Source: CAZKWG01 sp964615375 (GTDB lineage Bacteria > Myxococcota_A > UBA796 > CAZKWG01). Taken from it: a DNA stretch of 64,000 nucleotides. The translations under genes were made by a program, and so were the position numbers. A model generated the notes under the pieces. That model did not search any database. It saw only the letters and a program-made list of their open reading frames with translations, and was not told the origin of the DNA. Shown here one piece after another: positions 42,235 through 50,298 of the stretch (its first letter is position 1; each line of letters opens with the position of its first letter). The stretch spans positions 1-64,000 of the forward strand of contig CAZTOW010000040.1 in the NCBI GenBank assembly GCA_964615375.1. Direction: 5' to 3'.

Positions 42235-45200
42235 ATGTTCCAACCTCAGCGAGTGTCCATCTGGACTCGCCTGATGGGCGAGCGCGAGCACCTCGCGTCT
42301 CGATGCCTCGTGCTCGCCCTCCTCTGTCTGTTGCTCGCCTGCGCTCCAGTCGTCCAGCCGCAGGAGGACTCGGGTGGACCGCTCGCGACACCTGCCGCCG
42401 CGCCGTCGCCGAAGGAGGAGATCGCGAGCTCGGAGACCAGCCCTGACCCCAGCGACGGCGGTGCGCCCGCGCGTGTGCTGGTGCGCGTGCTGGACGAGCG
42501 GGGGAGCCCGATCCCGGACGCGCGCGTGGTGGTCGCTGGGCGAGGAGAGCGCGCCGATCTCAACGGAGACGTTCGGGTCCTGCGCGTGCCACCAGGCGCC
42601 CTGGTCCTCGAGGCGCAGGCCGAAGGGTACGCCTTCGCGACCCAGGGCCTGGAGGCCAGCGAGGGTGGGCAGCACCGCCTGACGCTGCGCCTCGCGCCGA
42701 CGAAGCTGGAGGTGTTGGCGTCGGACGGCGCCGTCTCGGTGAGCCACGCGCGCTTCCTGTTGACCGGCGCCGCGGGCGCCCTGGCGCGCATGGACGGCGC
42801 AGCCCCGTCCCCGGGCGCCTACCTGACCTGGGCGCGTCCCTCGGGCCAGTCGGGCCCCTCGACCGCCTTCGCGCAGCGCCGCGACGGGCAGACGGGGGCG
42901 ATCTCTCCGCTGGCGGTCCTCCAGCTCACCGCCGCCGACGTGGACGGCTCCGCGCTGCACGTGAGGTCCGACGCGCACCTCACCTGGACGGAGATCGTCC
43001 CTGAGCCTGAGCTCGATTCAGCCACGGACGAGCTCTCCCTCTGGTGGCTCGACGCTGCCTCCGCGACCTGGGTGGAGCAGCCCGCGAGCCTGATTCAGCG
43101 CGTCCGATCGCACCCGCAGGAGACCTTCGTCGCCAGGCTCCCGCAGACCGGGACCTGGGCCCTGGCGCGCGCGGAGCGAGCCGGCTGCCTGAGCGTGCGG
43201 GTGGACACCTGCGCCGGGTTGGAGGAGCTCCCGCTGGAGGTCGCCCTGAGCTCGGCGAACCTGGACGAGCGACGCGCGGTCTCCGCGCTCGATCCGGCCC
43301 CCTGGTGGGAGCACCTCCCCTCGGGCCCGGCGGAGATCGCGCTCCTCGCCAATGGGCAGGTGCTCGACCGCGAGCGCGTCGAGATCCCGGCCGGAGCGCG
43401 CTGCGCGGAGCTCAGCCTGGAGCCGCCCCGCTGCGAGGGCGTCGCCATCGCGACCCGCACGAGGGGCGCCTGTCCTTCGGCGCCTGCGCGGGTGCGGCTG
43501 CGCTCGCCCGAGCTCGCGGTGGAGCGGACACTCTCGGTGGAGGGCATCCGCGCCCTGCCCACGCTCCCCGCCGGACCCTGGGTCGCCGAGCTCCTCGGAC
43601 CCCGCGGTGAGACCCTGGACCGCGAGGCGGTCACGGTCAGCCCGGGCAGCCTCGCCGGCGTGATCCTGGAAGGGGCGCCCGACGCGGGGGAGCCCCCACC
43701 CGGGGGCTGTATGCTCCCCCCGTGCCACGGCTGGAGCTGCGACGCATGCGTCTTGCTGAGCGGTCAGGACGCCCTCGGCGAGCTGGTGTCCGACGCGACC
43801 GTGAGCGTCTGGGGCCCCATGGAGGGGGAGCACAGCACGGACGGGAGCGGAGAGCTGTGCCTGAACGTGCCCGACGGTGTGGGCCAGGAGGTGCAGGCGA
43901 GCATCGAGGGTGGACAGATCGTGGCGGTCCCGCTGCGCGCCAGCGGGAGCTGCGCGACACCTGCGCGCTGCGCCTATCGTGTGCTGAGCAGCTCGGCCCT
44001 CCCACCTGTCCCGGAGGGGTGGTACCTCGCGGACAGCGTCCCCCGCCTGCTGAGCTGGGCCGAGCCAGGCTGGCTCGAGGAGCTCCCCGCAGCGCCGCTT
44101 CGTGAACAGCCCGGCTCCTCGCTGCGCCTGTCCCTGGAGGGGGCGGCGCGCTCGCTCGCGGCGGGCGGCACGCTCGGCTGCGAAGACAACGTGACCGCCG
44201 CCATAGAGCTCGTGGAGGACGCGGTAGGGATGCTGAGGCCAGGAGACATGACGCTTCGATGCAGCGCCGGCGCCGCTGGCGAGCTGACGGTTCGCCTTCG
44301 GTGGGTGAACGAGCCGGAAGGTCCCACCCAACTCAGCGTCCCCGAGGACCTGGGCGTCACGCTGACGCTCGGGCCTCCGGGGGGAGCAGCGGTGGAGACC
44401 TGGGAGGCTCACGGCGGCAGCGCGACGCTGATCTCACGGGGGGGAGGCCGGCTCGACCTGCGGCTCTCGCTGGAGATCAACTCGGACGGCGGGCTGGAGA
44501 CCGGGCTCGCGAAGGGCTGGCTGAGCGCGCCGCTCCTGTCTGCAGCGGACACGCCGCGCACCGTGGCCGGGCTCGCCGCGCGCACGCTGACCGGCCACTT
44601 CACCAGCGTTCGCGATCTGAGCACGGGCGAGCGCCACATGTTCGGCCCCAGTGGCTCTCTGCTGATCCGAACGGCCGGTCCGGGAGACGGCCCCATCAAG
44701 GGCGCCAGCTACAGCCTCCCCTCCACCAGCGTCGCCTGGACCCTGGGCGAGCTCGCCGCGGACGATATGCCTTCCTCCTCCATCCTCCTGCTGCCGCTGA
44801 TCACGCGCCCCGACGCGCCGGACGCCGATGTCGTGTCGAGAGCCGACGCCGATCCGGACCTCTGGATGGCGCGCGATCTCGCCGAGACCCTCGCCGCGCG
44901 ATCGGGAGCCCCCGCCTGGTCCCTGGACACAGGTGGACTCGTCTTCGGGCGCGCGCAGCGCTGGGATGAGGCCCTGGGCGCCCTGGTGCCGACGACGGGC
45001 TTCGGCGAGGTGCGGCTGGAGCGGACGGACGGCGCGGCGCTCCTCGGCACGCCGCTGGACCAGGCGCTGCGCCCCGTCCCGGCCGCGGAGGCCTCGCTCT
45101 ACGTCTTCGTCGGAGTGCCGCCGTCCACGGAGGATGCTCCCTACACGCTGCGGCTCATCGACGCGAGCGGCGCCGAGGTGGAGGGCCACCGGCGCACGCT

Positions 45201-45249
45201 GGTGGGCGCCGCAGGGCGTGTCACGCTGGTGGGCTGGGAGGTGGAGTGA
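42235..45249 (+). CDS. Very large lipoprotein with carboxypeptidase-regulatory-like domains
   Basis: 1,004 residues. The ATG is preceded by TGAGGG. An N-terminal stretch (MFQPQRVSIWTRLMGEREHLASR) is followed by a hydrophobic core and lipobox ending L-L-L-A-C. After a Ser/Pro/Glu linker comes a carboxypeptidase-regulatory-like beta domain (VLVRVLDERGSPIPDARVVVAGRG.. LNGDVRVLRVPPGALVLEAQAEGY). A further region (WTEIVPEPELDSATDELSLWWLDAASATWVEQ) recurs in bacterial proteins of this type, and repeated beta-sandwich modules follow to the end. No catalytic motif seen. Cell-envelope anchored by lipid, yet in an operon with a predicted cytoplasmic NTPase, which is unusual. Confidence 0.75.
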   Translation: MFQPQRVSIWTRLMGEREHLASRCLVLALLCLLLACAPVVQPQEDSGGPLATPAAAPSPKEEIASSETSPDPSDGGAPARVLVRVLDERGSPIPDARVVVAGRGERADLNGDVRVLRVPPGALVLEAQAEGYAFATQGLEASEGGQHRLTLRLAPTKLEVLASDGAVSVSHARFLLTGAAGALARMDGAAPSPGAYLTWARPSGQSGPSTAFAQRRDGQTGAISPLAVLQLTAADVDGSALHVRSDAHLTWTEIVPEPELDSATDELSLWWLDAASATWVEQPASLIQRVRSHPQETFVARLPQTGTWALARAERAGCLSVRVDTCAGLEELPLEVALSSANLDERRAVSALDPAPWWEHLPSGPAEIALLANGQVLDRERVEIPAGARCAELSLEPPRCEGVAIATRTRGACPSAPARVRLRSPELAVERTLSVEGIRALPTLPAGPWVAELLGPRGETLDREAVTVSPGSLAGVILEGAPDAGEPPPGGCMLPPCHGWSCDACVLLSGQDALGELVSDATVSVWGPMEGEHSTDGSGELCLNVPDGVGQEVQASIEGGQIVAVPLRASGSCATPARCAYRVLSSSALPPVPEGWYLADSVPRLLSWAEPGWLEELPAAPLREQPGSSLRLSLEGAARSLAAGGTLGCEDNVTAAIELVEDAVGMLRPGDMTLRCSAGAAGELTVRLRWVNEPEGPTQLSVPEDLGVTLTLGPPGGAAVETWEAHGGSATLISRGGGRLDLRLSLEINSDGGLETGLAKGWLSAPLLSAADTPRTVAGLAARTLTGHFTSVRDLSTGERHMFGPSGSLLIRTAGPGDGPIKGASYSLPSTSVAWTLGELAADDMPSSSILLLPLITRPDAPDADVVSRADADPDLWMARDLAETLAARSGAPAWSLDTGGLVFGRAQRWDEALGALVPTTGFGEVRLERTDGAALLGTPLDQALRPVPAAEASLYVFVGVPPSTEDAPYTLRLIDASGAEVEGHRRTLVGAAGRVTLVGWEVE

Positions 45250-45260
45250 GCCCGCCGCGG

Positions 45261-45279
45261 CGCCTGGGGGCGGCCTTTT
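45261..45279 (+). terminator. Terminator-like hairpin after the large lipoprotein gene
   Basis: CGCC-TGGG-GGCG followed by GCC and four T (45276-45279), 11 bp after the stop of the lipoprotein gene. The stem is short. Confidence 0.35.
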
Positions 45280-45374
45280 CACGCTGGGCGCCAAACCCGC
45301 GCTCCGCGCGCCGCGGGGCCGCGACGGGCCGCTCGTCGCTGGATTAGGGCAGGCTCGATACCCAAGGAGCCCCC

Positions 45375-45737
45375 ATGGAGAAGCCCGACGCCGCCACCAT
45401 CGCCTGGTACACGGGGGCCGTCCCCGACGACGCCCGCGTCATCCGCAGCCAGATGTTCGGCTTCCCCTGCTCCTTCGTGAACGGCAACATGTTCTTCGGG
45501 ACGTTTTCCACCAGCCTCGTCGCGCGCGTGGGCGCGGACGCGGTGGCCGCGCGCGTGGCCGCGGGTCAGGGCACGATCTTCGAGCCCATGGAGGGCCGCG
45601 CCTGGAGGGAGTACGTGCAGATCCCCACGGGCTCGCTGAGCGCCGAGGAGATCGCCGCCGTCGCCCGTGACGCGCTCGCCTTCACCGTCGCCCTGCCGCC
45701 CAAGCCGGAGAAGAAGAAGGCGAAGAAGGGGAGCTGA
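45375..45737 (+). CDS. TfoX N-terminal-domain protein
   Basis: 120 residues; AAGGAG upstream of the ATG. The pattern R-x-x-Q-M-F-G-F-P-C-S-F-V-N-G-N-M-F-F-G-T-F, followed by a P-M-E-G-R-x-W-R-E-Y-V-Q-I-P segment, matches the TfoX/Sxy N-terminal domain. The C-terminal TfoX domain is absent; the chain ends in a Lys-rich tail (KPEKKKAKKGS). In enterics TfoX acts in competence regulation with CRP; stand-alone N-domains are widespread and mostly uncharacterised. It probably has its own promoter. Confidence 0.78.
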   Translation: MEKPDAATIAWYTGAVPDDARVIRSQMFGFPCSFVNGNMFFGTFSTSLVARVGADAVAARVAAGQGTIFEPMEGRAWREYVQIPTGSLSAEEIAAVARDALAFTVALPPKPEKKKAKKGS

Positions 45738-45813
45738 GCCTCGCCGGGTCCGGGCGGTCGAGGGCTTGCTTTTTCCCCCGTGAGGCTCCACAGTCGGCGC
45801 AAAGGAGCCCCCC

Positions 45814-47445
45814 ATGCCCGAGACCCCCTCCCGCGAGCAGGCCATCGCCCAGGACATCGAGGATCTGCGCAAGCTCGGCTACGCCCAGCAGCTCATCCGC
45901 GAGATGGGGGGCTTCGCCAACTTCGCGATCAGCTTCTCCATCATCAGCATCCTGACGGGCGCGGTGCTGCTCTACGGCTACGGGTTGAAGTTCGCCGGGC
46001 CGATCATCAACACGGTGGGCTGGCCGGTGGTCAGCCTGTTCACGATGGCCGTGGCGGCGAGCATGGCCGAGCTGGCCAGCGCCTGGCCCACGGCGGGCGG
46101 GCTCTACTTCTGGGCCTGGAAGCTCGGGGGGCGGGGCTGGGCCTGGCTGACGGCCTGGCTGAACATGGTGGGCCAGGTCACGATCACGGCGGGCATCAAC
46201 GTGGCGGCGGCCATCTACCTGATCGGGGCGGTCACGCGCATCTTCGGGCTGCCCGCCGACACCACGGTGTGGGGCTTCGCGCTCACCGACTGGTACTTTC
46301 AGCTCGGCGTCATGGTGCTGATCACGATCCCCCAGGTCCTGCTGAACATCTTCGGGATCCGCGTCGTCGCGCTGCTGAACCACCTGAGCGTGTGGTGGCA
46401 CATCGGCGGGGTGCTGCTCATCGCGGGCGCGCTCACGCTGCTGGGCACGCACCACAACGAGCTCAGCTTCCTGTTCTCCACGGCGAGCGTGGTGAACCCG
46501 CTGGACGCCTCCTCGGCCGCGCTGAGCGAGGGCGCAGACGCGGTCCCCGCCCTGGTTTTCGGGGACTTCAAGCTGGCCTCCCCGCTGTTCGCCCTGGTCC
46601 CCGGGCTGACGGAGCTCTACCGCGCCGCGCCGTTCGCGCTGGTCTTCCTGCTGGCCACGCTCCAGGCCCAGTGGACCTATACCGGCTACGACGCCTCCGC
46701 CCACGTCGCCGAGGAGACGGTGATGGCGCGCAAGAACTCGGCCTGGGGCGTGTTTCTGTCCGTCGCGATCTCGTCGGTGGTCGGCTACCTCATGCTGCTC
46801 ATCCTGACCCGGGCCATCCCGCACGGGGACGTCGCCGCCACGGCCAACGACGCCTACCCGGTGTTGTACATCGTCTACAACAACCTCTCGCCCTTCCTGG
46901 CGAACCTCATCGCGGTCATCATCGGCGGCGCCATGTGGCTGTGCGGAGCGGCCTCCATCACCAGCATGGGCCGCATGTGGTACGCCTTCGCCCGGGACGA
47001 CGGGATGCCAGGCTCCGCGCTCATCAAGCAGATCCACCCCACCTGGAAGACCCCGGTGTGGTCCATCCTCATCACCACCGCGCTGGCCGTCCTCATCTGC
47101 CTGTACGCCGCGGCCTACTTCGTCATCACCTCCATCAGCACCATCGCGCTCTACCTGGCCTACATCATCCCCATCTACCTGAGCTGGCGGAACCGGCGGC
47201 GCGGGCAGGGGGAGTGGGCGAGCCCGGAGACCGCGCCCTGGAACCTGGGCTCCTGGTCGAGCGTCATCAACGTGGTGGCGATGTTCTGGGTGGCGGTCAT
47301 CACCGTCATCTTCTGCCTGCCGCCGAACGAGCTCGTGCTGTGGAGCGTGCTGGGCTTCGGCGCGACCTTGACGCTGTACTGGTTCGGCTACGCGCGGAGC
47401 CGCTTCCGGGGGCCGGAGCTGGCGAAGGAGTCGGAGGGCTCCTGA
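45814..47445 (+). CDS. APC-superfamily amino-acid/choline-type permease
   Basis: 543 residues, AAAGGAG before the ATG. About 12 membrane helices. The first, QQLIREMGGFANFAISFSIISILTGAVLLYGYG, is the unwound TM1 of the APC fold, and MAELASAWPTAGGLYFWAWKLGG (TM2-3) and YDASAHVAEETVMARKNSAWG are family signatures, as in GABA permeases and amino-acid/choline transporters. Substrate probably a cationic or omega-amino acid. Located in the inner membrane. Alone in its transcription unit, converging on the toxin-antitoxin pair. Confidence 0.9.
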   Translation: MPETPSREQAIAQDIEDLRKLGYAQQLIREMGGFANFAISFSIISILTGAVLLYGYGLKFAGPIINTVGWPVVSLFTMAVAASMAELASAWPTAGGLYFWAWKLGGRGWAWLTAWLNMVGQVTITAGINVAAAIYLIGAVTRIFGLPADTTVWGFALTDWYFQLGVMVLITIPQVLLNIFGIRVVALLNHLSVWWHIGGVLLIAGALTLLGTHHNELSFLFSTASVVNPLDASSAALSEGADAVPALVFGDFKLASPLFALVPGLTELYRAAPFALVFLLATLQAQWTYTGYDASAHVAEETVMARKNSAWGVFLSVAISSVVGYLMLLILTRAIPHGDVAATANDAYPVLYIVYNNLSPFLANLIAVIIGGAMWLCGAASITSMGRMWYAFARDDGMPGSALIKQIHPTWKTPVWSILITTALAVLICLYAAAYFVITSISTIALYLAYIIPIYLSWRNRRRGQGEWASPETAPWNLGSWSSVINVVAMFWVAVITVIFCLPPNELVLWSVLGFGATLTLYWFGYARSRFRGPELAKESEGS

Positions 47446-47460
47446 GCGCGCCGGCTCAGG
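47441..47460. terminator. Perfect stem containing both convergent stop codons
   Basis: CCTGAGC-GCGCCG-GCTCAGG is a perfect 7-bp stem with a 6-nt loop. The TGA of the permease lies in the left arm and the stop of the PIN gene in the right arm. No T-run. Confidence 0.6.
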
Positions 47461-47884
47461 GTCGCGCGCTGCGCAGGGCGGCGAGGGTCGCGCGAGGAGG
47501 GAGCGCGGGCAAAGGCGAGTCGCGGAACCCTTCGGCGTCGCGCGTGGCGATCAGCGCGCAGCCCGCCGCCTCCGCTGCGGCGACGCAGACCGCGTCCTCG
47601 AAGTCGGGCCAGCCGAGGAGGGCGGCGCGCTCGAGTACGGCGCGGTCCACCGTGGCCACTCCGAACACCGAGAGCACGTCGCGTACGCAACGATCCGCGA
47701 AGCCTCGTCCGCCGGAGCGCGTGGCGAGGTAATGCAGGGTCGTCACGTTGTGCGCGGCGAGCAGGCCCTCCGCCTCGCCACGCTCGATCGCCGCCCAGAG
47801 CTCAGCAGCGGCCTCGACGTGGGGCACCCGCCCGATGAGCACGTCGAGGACGAGGTTCAGGTCCATCAACACGCGGGCCTTCAA
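47456..47884 (-). CDS. PIN-domain toxin (VapC-like RNase)
   Basis: 142 residues. The first acidic residue of the PIN site is Asp 8 (V-L-M-D-L-N-L-V-L-D-V-L), followed later by Asp/Glu in W-P-D-F-E-D-A-V (94-97) and the final Asp in ATRDAEGF. These give the four-acidic-residue, metal-dependent RNase site of VapC-type toxins. It overlaps the antitoxin gene upstream in ATGA. Targets of VapC toxins are usually tRNA or rRNA; the target here is unknown. Confidence 0.85.
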   Translation of the reverse strand: MKARVLMDLNLVLDVLIGRVPHVEAAAELWAAIERGEAEGLLAAHNVTTLHYLATRSGGRGFADRCVRDVLSVFGVATVDRAVLERAALLGWPDFEDAVCVAAAEAAGCALIATRDAEGFRDSPLPALPPRATLAALRSARP

Positions 47885-48111
47885 CGGTACTTCTCCAAGG
47901 TGTGCTGCCGATAGTCTTCCAGGTCCACCTCTCTCATGGTGCCTCGCAATCGCGCCAGCACCGGGGGGAGCTCCGGTGCTTCGTCATCTTCGGCCAGCGC
48001 GGCGAGGTAGCGCTCCACCAGCCTGGACACGGAGGTCCCGGTCCGGTCGGCGTAGCGCTTCGCCGCGTCGATGACGTGCGGGTCTACGCTCAGGGTGAGC
48101 TTTGCCGTCAT
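47881..48111 (-). CDS. RHH-like antitoxin partner of the PIN toxin
   Basis: 76 residues from the ATG at 48111, which has GGAG about 9 nt upstream; an in-frame GTG at 48126 would add five residues. M-T-A-K-L-T-L-S-V-D-P-H-V-I-D-A-A-K-R-Y-A-D-R-T-G-T-S-V-S-R-L-V is a ribbon-helix-helix DNA-binding domain, and the C-terminal tail (EVDLEDYRQHTLEKYR) should bind the toxin. It is probably an autorepressor, with the inverted repeat at 48114-48141 as its site. The order antitoxin-toxin with overlap is standard. Confidence 0.85.
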   Translation of the reverse strand: MTAKLTLSVDPHVIDAAKRYADRTGTSVSRLVERYLAALAEDDEAPELPPVLARLRGTMREVDLEDYRQHTLEKYR

Positions 48112-48113
48112 GT

Positions 48114-48141
48114 ACGTATTCTCCACAGGTAGATTATACGT
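48114..48141. promoter_or_regulatory. Inverted repeat at the antitoxin start
   Basis: ACGTAT (48114-48119) and ATACGT (48136-48141) form a perfect inverted pair separated by 16 bp, spanning the ribosome-binding site of the antitoxin gene. This is the usual place for autoregulation of an RHH antitoxin. Confidence 0.45.
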
Positions 48142-48212
48142 GCATCAGCGCCCCAGCAAGAGAGAAGGACGCCCCCACCCCACGAGCGTGTTATCGCGTG
48201 GAAGGAGGTTCC

Positions 48213-49466
48213 ATGCGCGCTCTGCTGATGCTGTCCGTGCTCGCCGCCTGCCAGCAGGACGACAAGGTCCGCCGCGGCCCGGCCGAGGAGGCCCCCGGCG
48301 AGGACTTCCTCAAGGACACTGACGTCCGGCTGCTCTCACCCGCGCGCGGCGAGACCGTGGGCCTGGCCACCACCGTCTCCTGGGAGGCGGGCGCGGACGT
48401 GAGCGAGGTGCAGCTGGAGGTGGGGAGCGAGGTGGTCTGGGGACCGAGCTCCGCGGCGGCGGGCTCGGGCGAGATCGCGCTCAGCCTGGACCAGGGGCGC
48501 CGCACGCTCACCCTGGTCGGGCTCGACGCGGACGGCCAGGAGCTCTCCAGCTACGCCGTGCCCGTGCTGGTGGCGGGCGAGGACGCGACCTGGGTGAGCA
48601 TCCTGAGCCCGTCCGACGGCGCCACGGTCACCAACCCCGTGACCTTCGTGGTGGACGCGAGCGATGACGTCGAGGAGATCACGATCTCCGCGGACGGCTG
48701 GGAGCTGGGCACCGTCACCCCGGGCGAGCCGCTCACCTACACCTTCACCGGCGTGGGCTACGCCCGCGAGATCACGGCCGTGGGCGAGGGCGAGGAGAGC
48801 GCCGCCGACGCCATCGAGGTCACGGTGGAAGAGGGCAGCTCGCCCGAGAAGTCCAGCTTCAATGAGCTGGTCGTCGAGATCCTGGAGACCTACCCCCGCG
48901 ACGGCAGCCACGACTACTACTGGCCGAGCGGCGGCGACTGGTACGGCACCACGCGCGACGTCTACTACCAGGACGAGCTGGTCGCGGAGGGCGACCCCTA
49001 CGGCCGCTGCTACTGCGTGGGGCTGACCTGGGAGGTCTTCATGCGGGCGTTCGAGGAGGCCGACGCCATGACCGGCGGGGACGGCAGCCTCAACGGCATG
49101 GAGGTGGACGACATCGACGACTTCCGGGTGGACTGGTTCGTGCGCGATCTGTGGGGCGACGGCGTGGGCATCGCGCTGGACAACTACGGGCTCGGGGACG
49201 CGGTCACCGACCCGGCCGACCTGGAGCCGGGCGACCTCATCCAGTTCTGGCGCTACTCCGGCAGCGGGCACTCGGTCATCTTCATCGACTGGGAGCTGGA
49301 CAGCGACGGGGACATCATCGGCATCCAGTACTGGTCCACGCAGTCCAGCACGGACGGCATCGACTACAACGCCGAGTATTTCGGCACGGGCGGATCGAGC
49401 ATCGACCCCAGCTACTTCTACGCGGCGCGGGCCCGGATGCCGGAGGACTGGGCGGCCTGGAGGTAG
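48213..49466 (+). CDS. Lipoprotein with Ig-like and NlpC/CHAP-like amidase domains
   Basis: 417 residues; GGAGG before the ATG. MRALLMLSVLAAC gives lipobox Cys 13. Two Ig-like beta domains follow (residues about 40-125 and 125-210). The last 200 residues resemble NlpC/P60 or CHAP amidases: R-C-Y-C-V-G-L-T-W-E-V-F with a candidate catalytic Cys, then LEPGDLIQFWRYSGSGHSVIFIDW with the His and a polar residue. The enzyme would cut peptide cross-links in peptidoglycan or act on a related substrate. It starts 87 bp beyond the toxin-antitoxin promoter. Confidence 0.75.
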   Translation: MRALLMLSVLAACQQDDKVRRGPAEEAPGEDFLKDTDVRLLSPARGETVGLATTVSWEAGADVSEVQLEVGSEVVWGPSSAAAGSGEIALSLDQGRRTLTLVGLDADGQELSSYAVPVLVAGEDATWVSILSPSDGATVTNPVTFVVDASDDVEEITISADGWELGTVTPGEPLTYTFTGVGYAREITAVGEGEESAADAIEVTVEEGSSPEKSSFNELVVEILETYPRDGSHDYYWPSGGDWYGTTRDVYYQDELVAEGDPYGRCYCVGLTWEVFMRAFEEADAMTGGDGSLNGMEVDDIDDFRVDWFVRDLWGDGVGIALDNYGLGDAVTDPADLEPGDLIQFWRYSGSGHSVIFIDWELDSDGDIIGIQYWSTQSSTDGIDYNAEYFGTGGSSIDPSYFYAARARMPEDWAAWR

Positions 49467-49467
49467 G

Positions 49468-50235
49468 CTACCAGTACCGCTCCGTCGTGACGTTCCCTGG
49501 CCGGGTGCGGCGGTTCCGCGCCATCCCGCGCGCGGCGAGCAGGGCCTCCACCTCCTCGACCATGCCTGGGTTCCCGCAGAGGAGCACCTGGCTGCTCTCC
49601 GGGCTCAGGGTCACGCCGGCGCGGGCCTCCAGGGCCTCGAGGTTCGCCGGGATCCGGCCCTCCAGGCTGCCGTCCCGCGCGGGCTCGCGGCTCACGACGG
49701 GGACGTAGACGAGCTCGCGCCCCGCGCCGAGCCGGGCGATCTCCTCGCGGTAGCCGAGGTCCTGGTGGAGGCGCACCCCATGGACCAGGACCACGCGCGC
49801 GAAGCGCTCCCACAGGCTGCCCTCGCGCAGCATGGCCAGGTAGGGCGCGAGCCCGGTGCCGGTGGAGATGAGCCAGAGGGCGGGCGCCGAGGGGACGTGC
49901 TCCAGCGTGAAGTGGCCGGCGGCCTCTGTGCTCACGGCCAGCGGATCTCCGGGGCGCAGCGCGTGGAGGGCGGGGGTGAGCTCGCCCTCGGGCACCAGGG
50001 CCACGTAGAAGTCCAGCACCAGCCCGTGGGGCGAGGCCACGGAGTAGGCGCGGCTGACGAAGCGGTCCTCCTCGGGGAGGCCGAGGCGCAGGAACTGTCC
50101 GGGGACGAAGGGCTGGACCTGGGCCTGGACGCGGAGCGTGAAGAGCTCGGGCGTGTGGTCCAGGCGCGTCTGGACCCGACCCACGGTCCAGCCGTCGGGG
50201 AGGAGCTCGGCGAGGGTGGCGGCGGGGTCTTCCAT
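49468..50235 (-). CDS. fpr: Ferredoxin/flavodoxin-NADP(H) reductase
   Basis: 255 residues. FAD-binding R-A-Y-S-V-A-S (about 67-73), NAD(P)-binding S-T-G-T-G-L-A-P-Y-L-A-M-L-R and VLLCGNPGMVEEVEALL are all in place. The C-terminus G-N-V-T-T-E-R-Y-W is like that of E. coli Fpr, including the stacking aromatic end. It exchanges electrons between NADPH and ferredoxin or flavodoxin. It converges on the lipoprotein gene with one base between the stop codons. Confidence 0.93.
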   Translation of the reverse strand: MEDPAATLAELLPDGWTVGRVQTRLDHTPELFTLRVQAQVQPFVPGQFLRLGLPEEDRFVSRAYSVASPHGLVLDFYVALVPEGELTPALHALRPGDPLAVSTEAAGHFTLEHVPSAPALWLISTGTGLAPYLAMLREGSLWERFARVVLVHGVRLHQDLGYREEIARLGAGRELVYVPVVSREPARDGSLEGRIPANLEALEARAGVTLSPESSQVLLCGNPGMVEEVEALLAARGMARNRRTRPGNVTTERYW

Positions 50236-50298
50236 GGGCCTCTGGGTCTGGAGATAACGCGCTCCGCGGCCGGGCGCCGCGTGGGTTAAGGCTGGGCG

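Noticed and set aside
43018..44412. 464-codon leftward frame within the giant lipoprotein gene
   Set aside because: Arg/His-rich shadow; codon third positions and the lipobox support the rightward gene.
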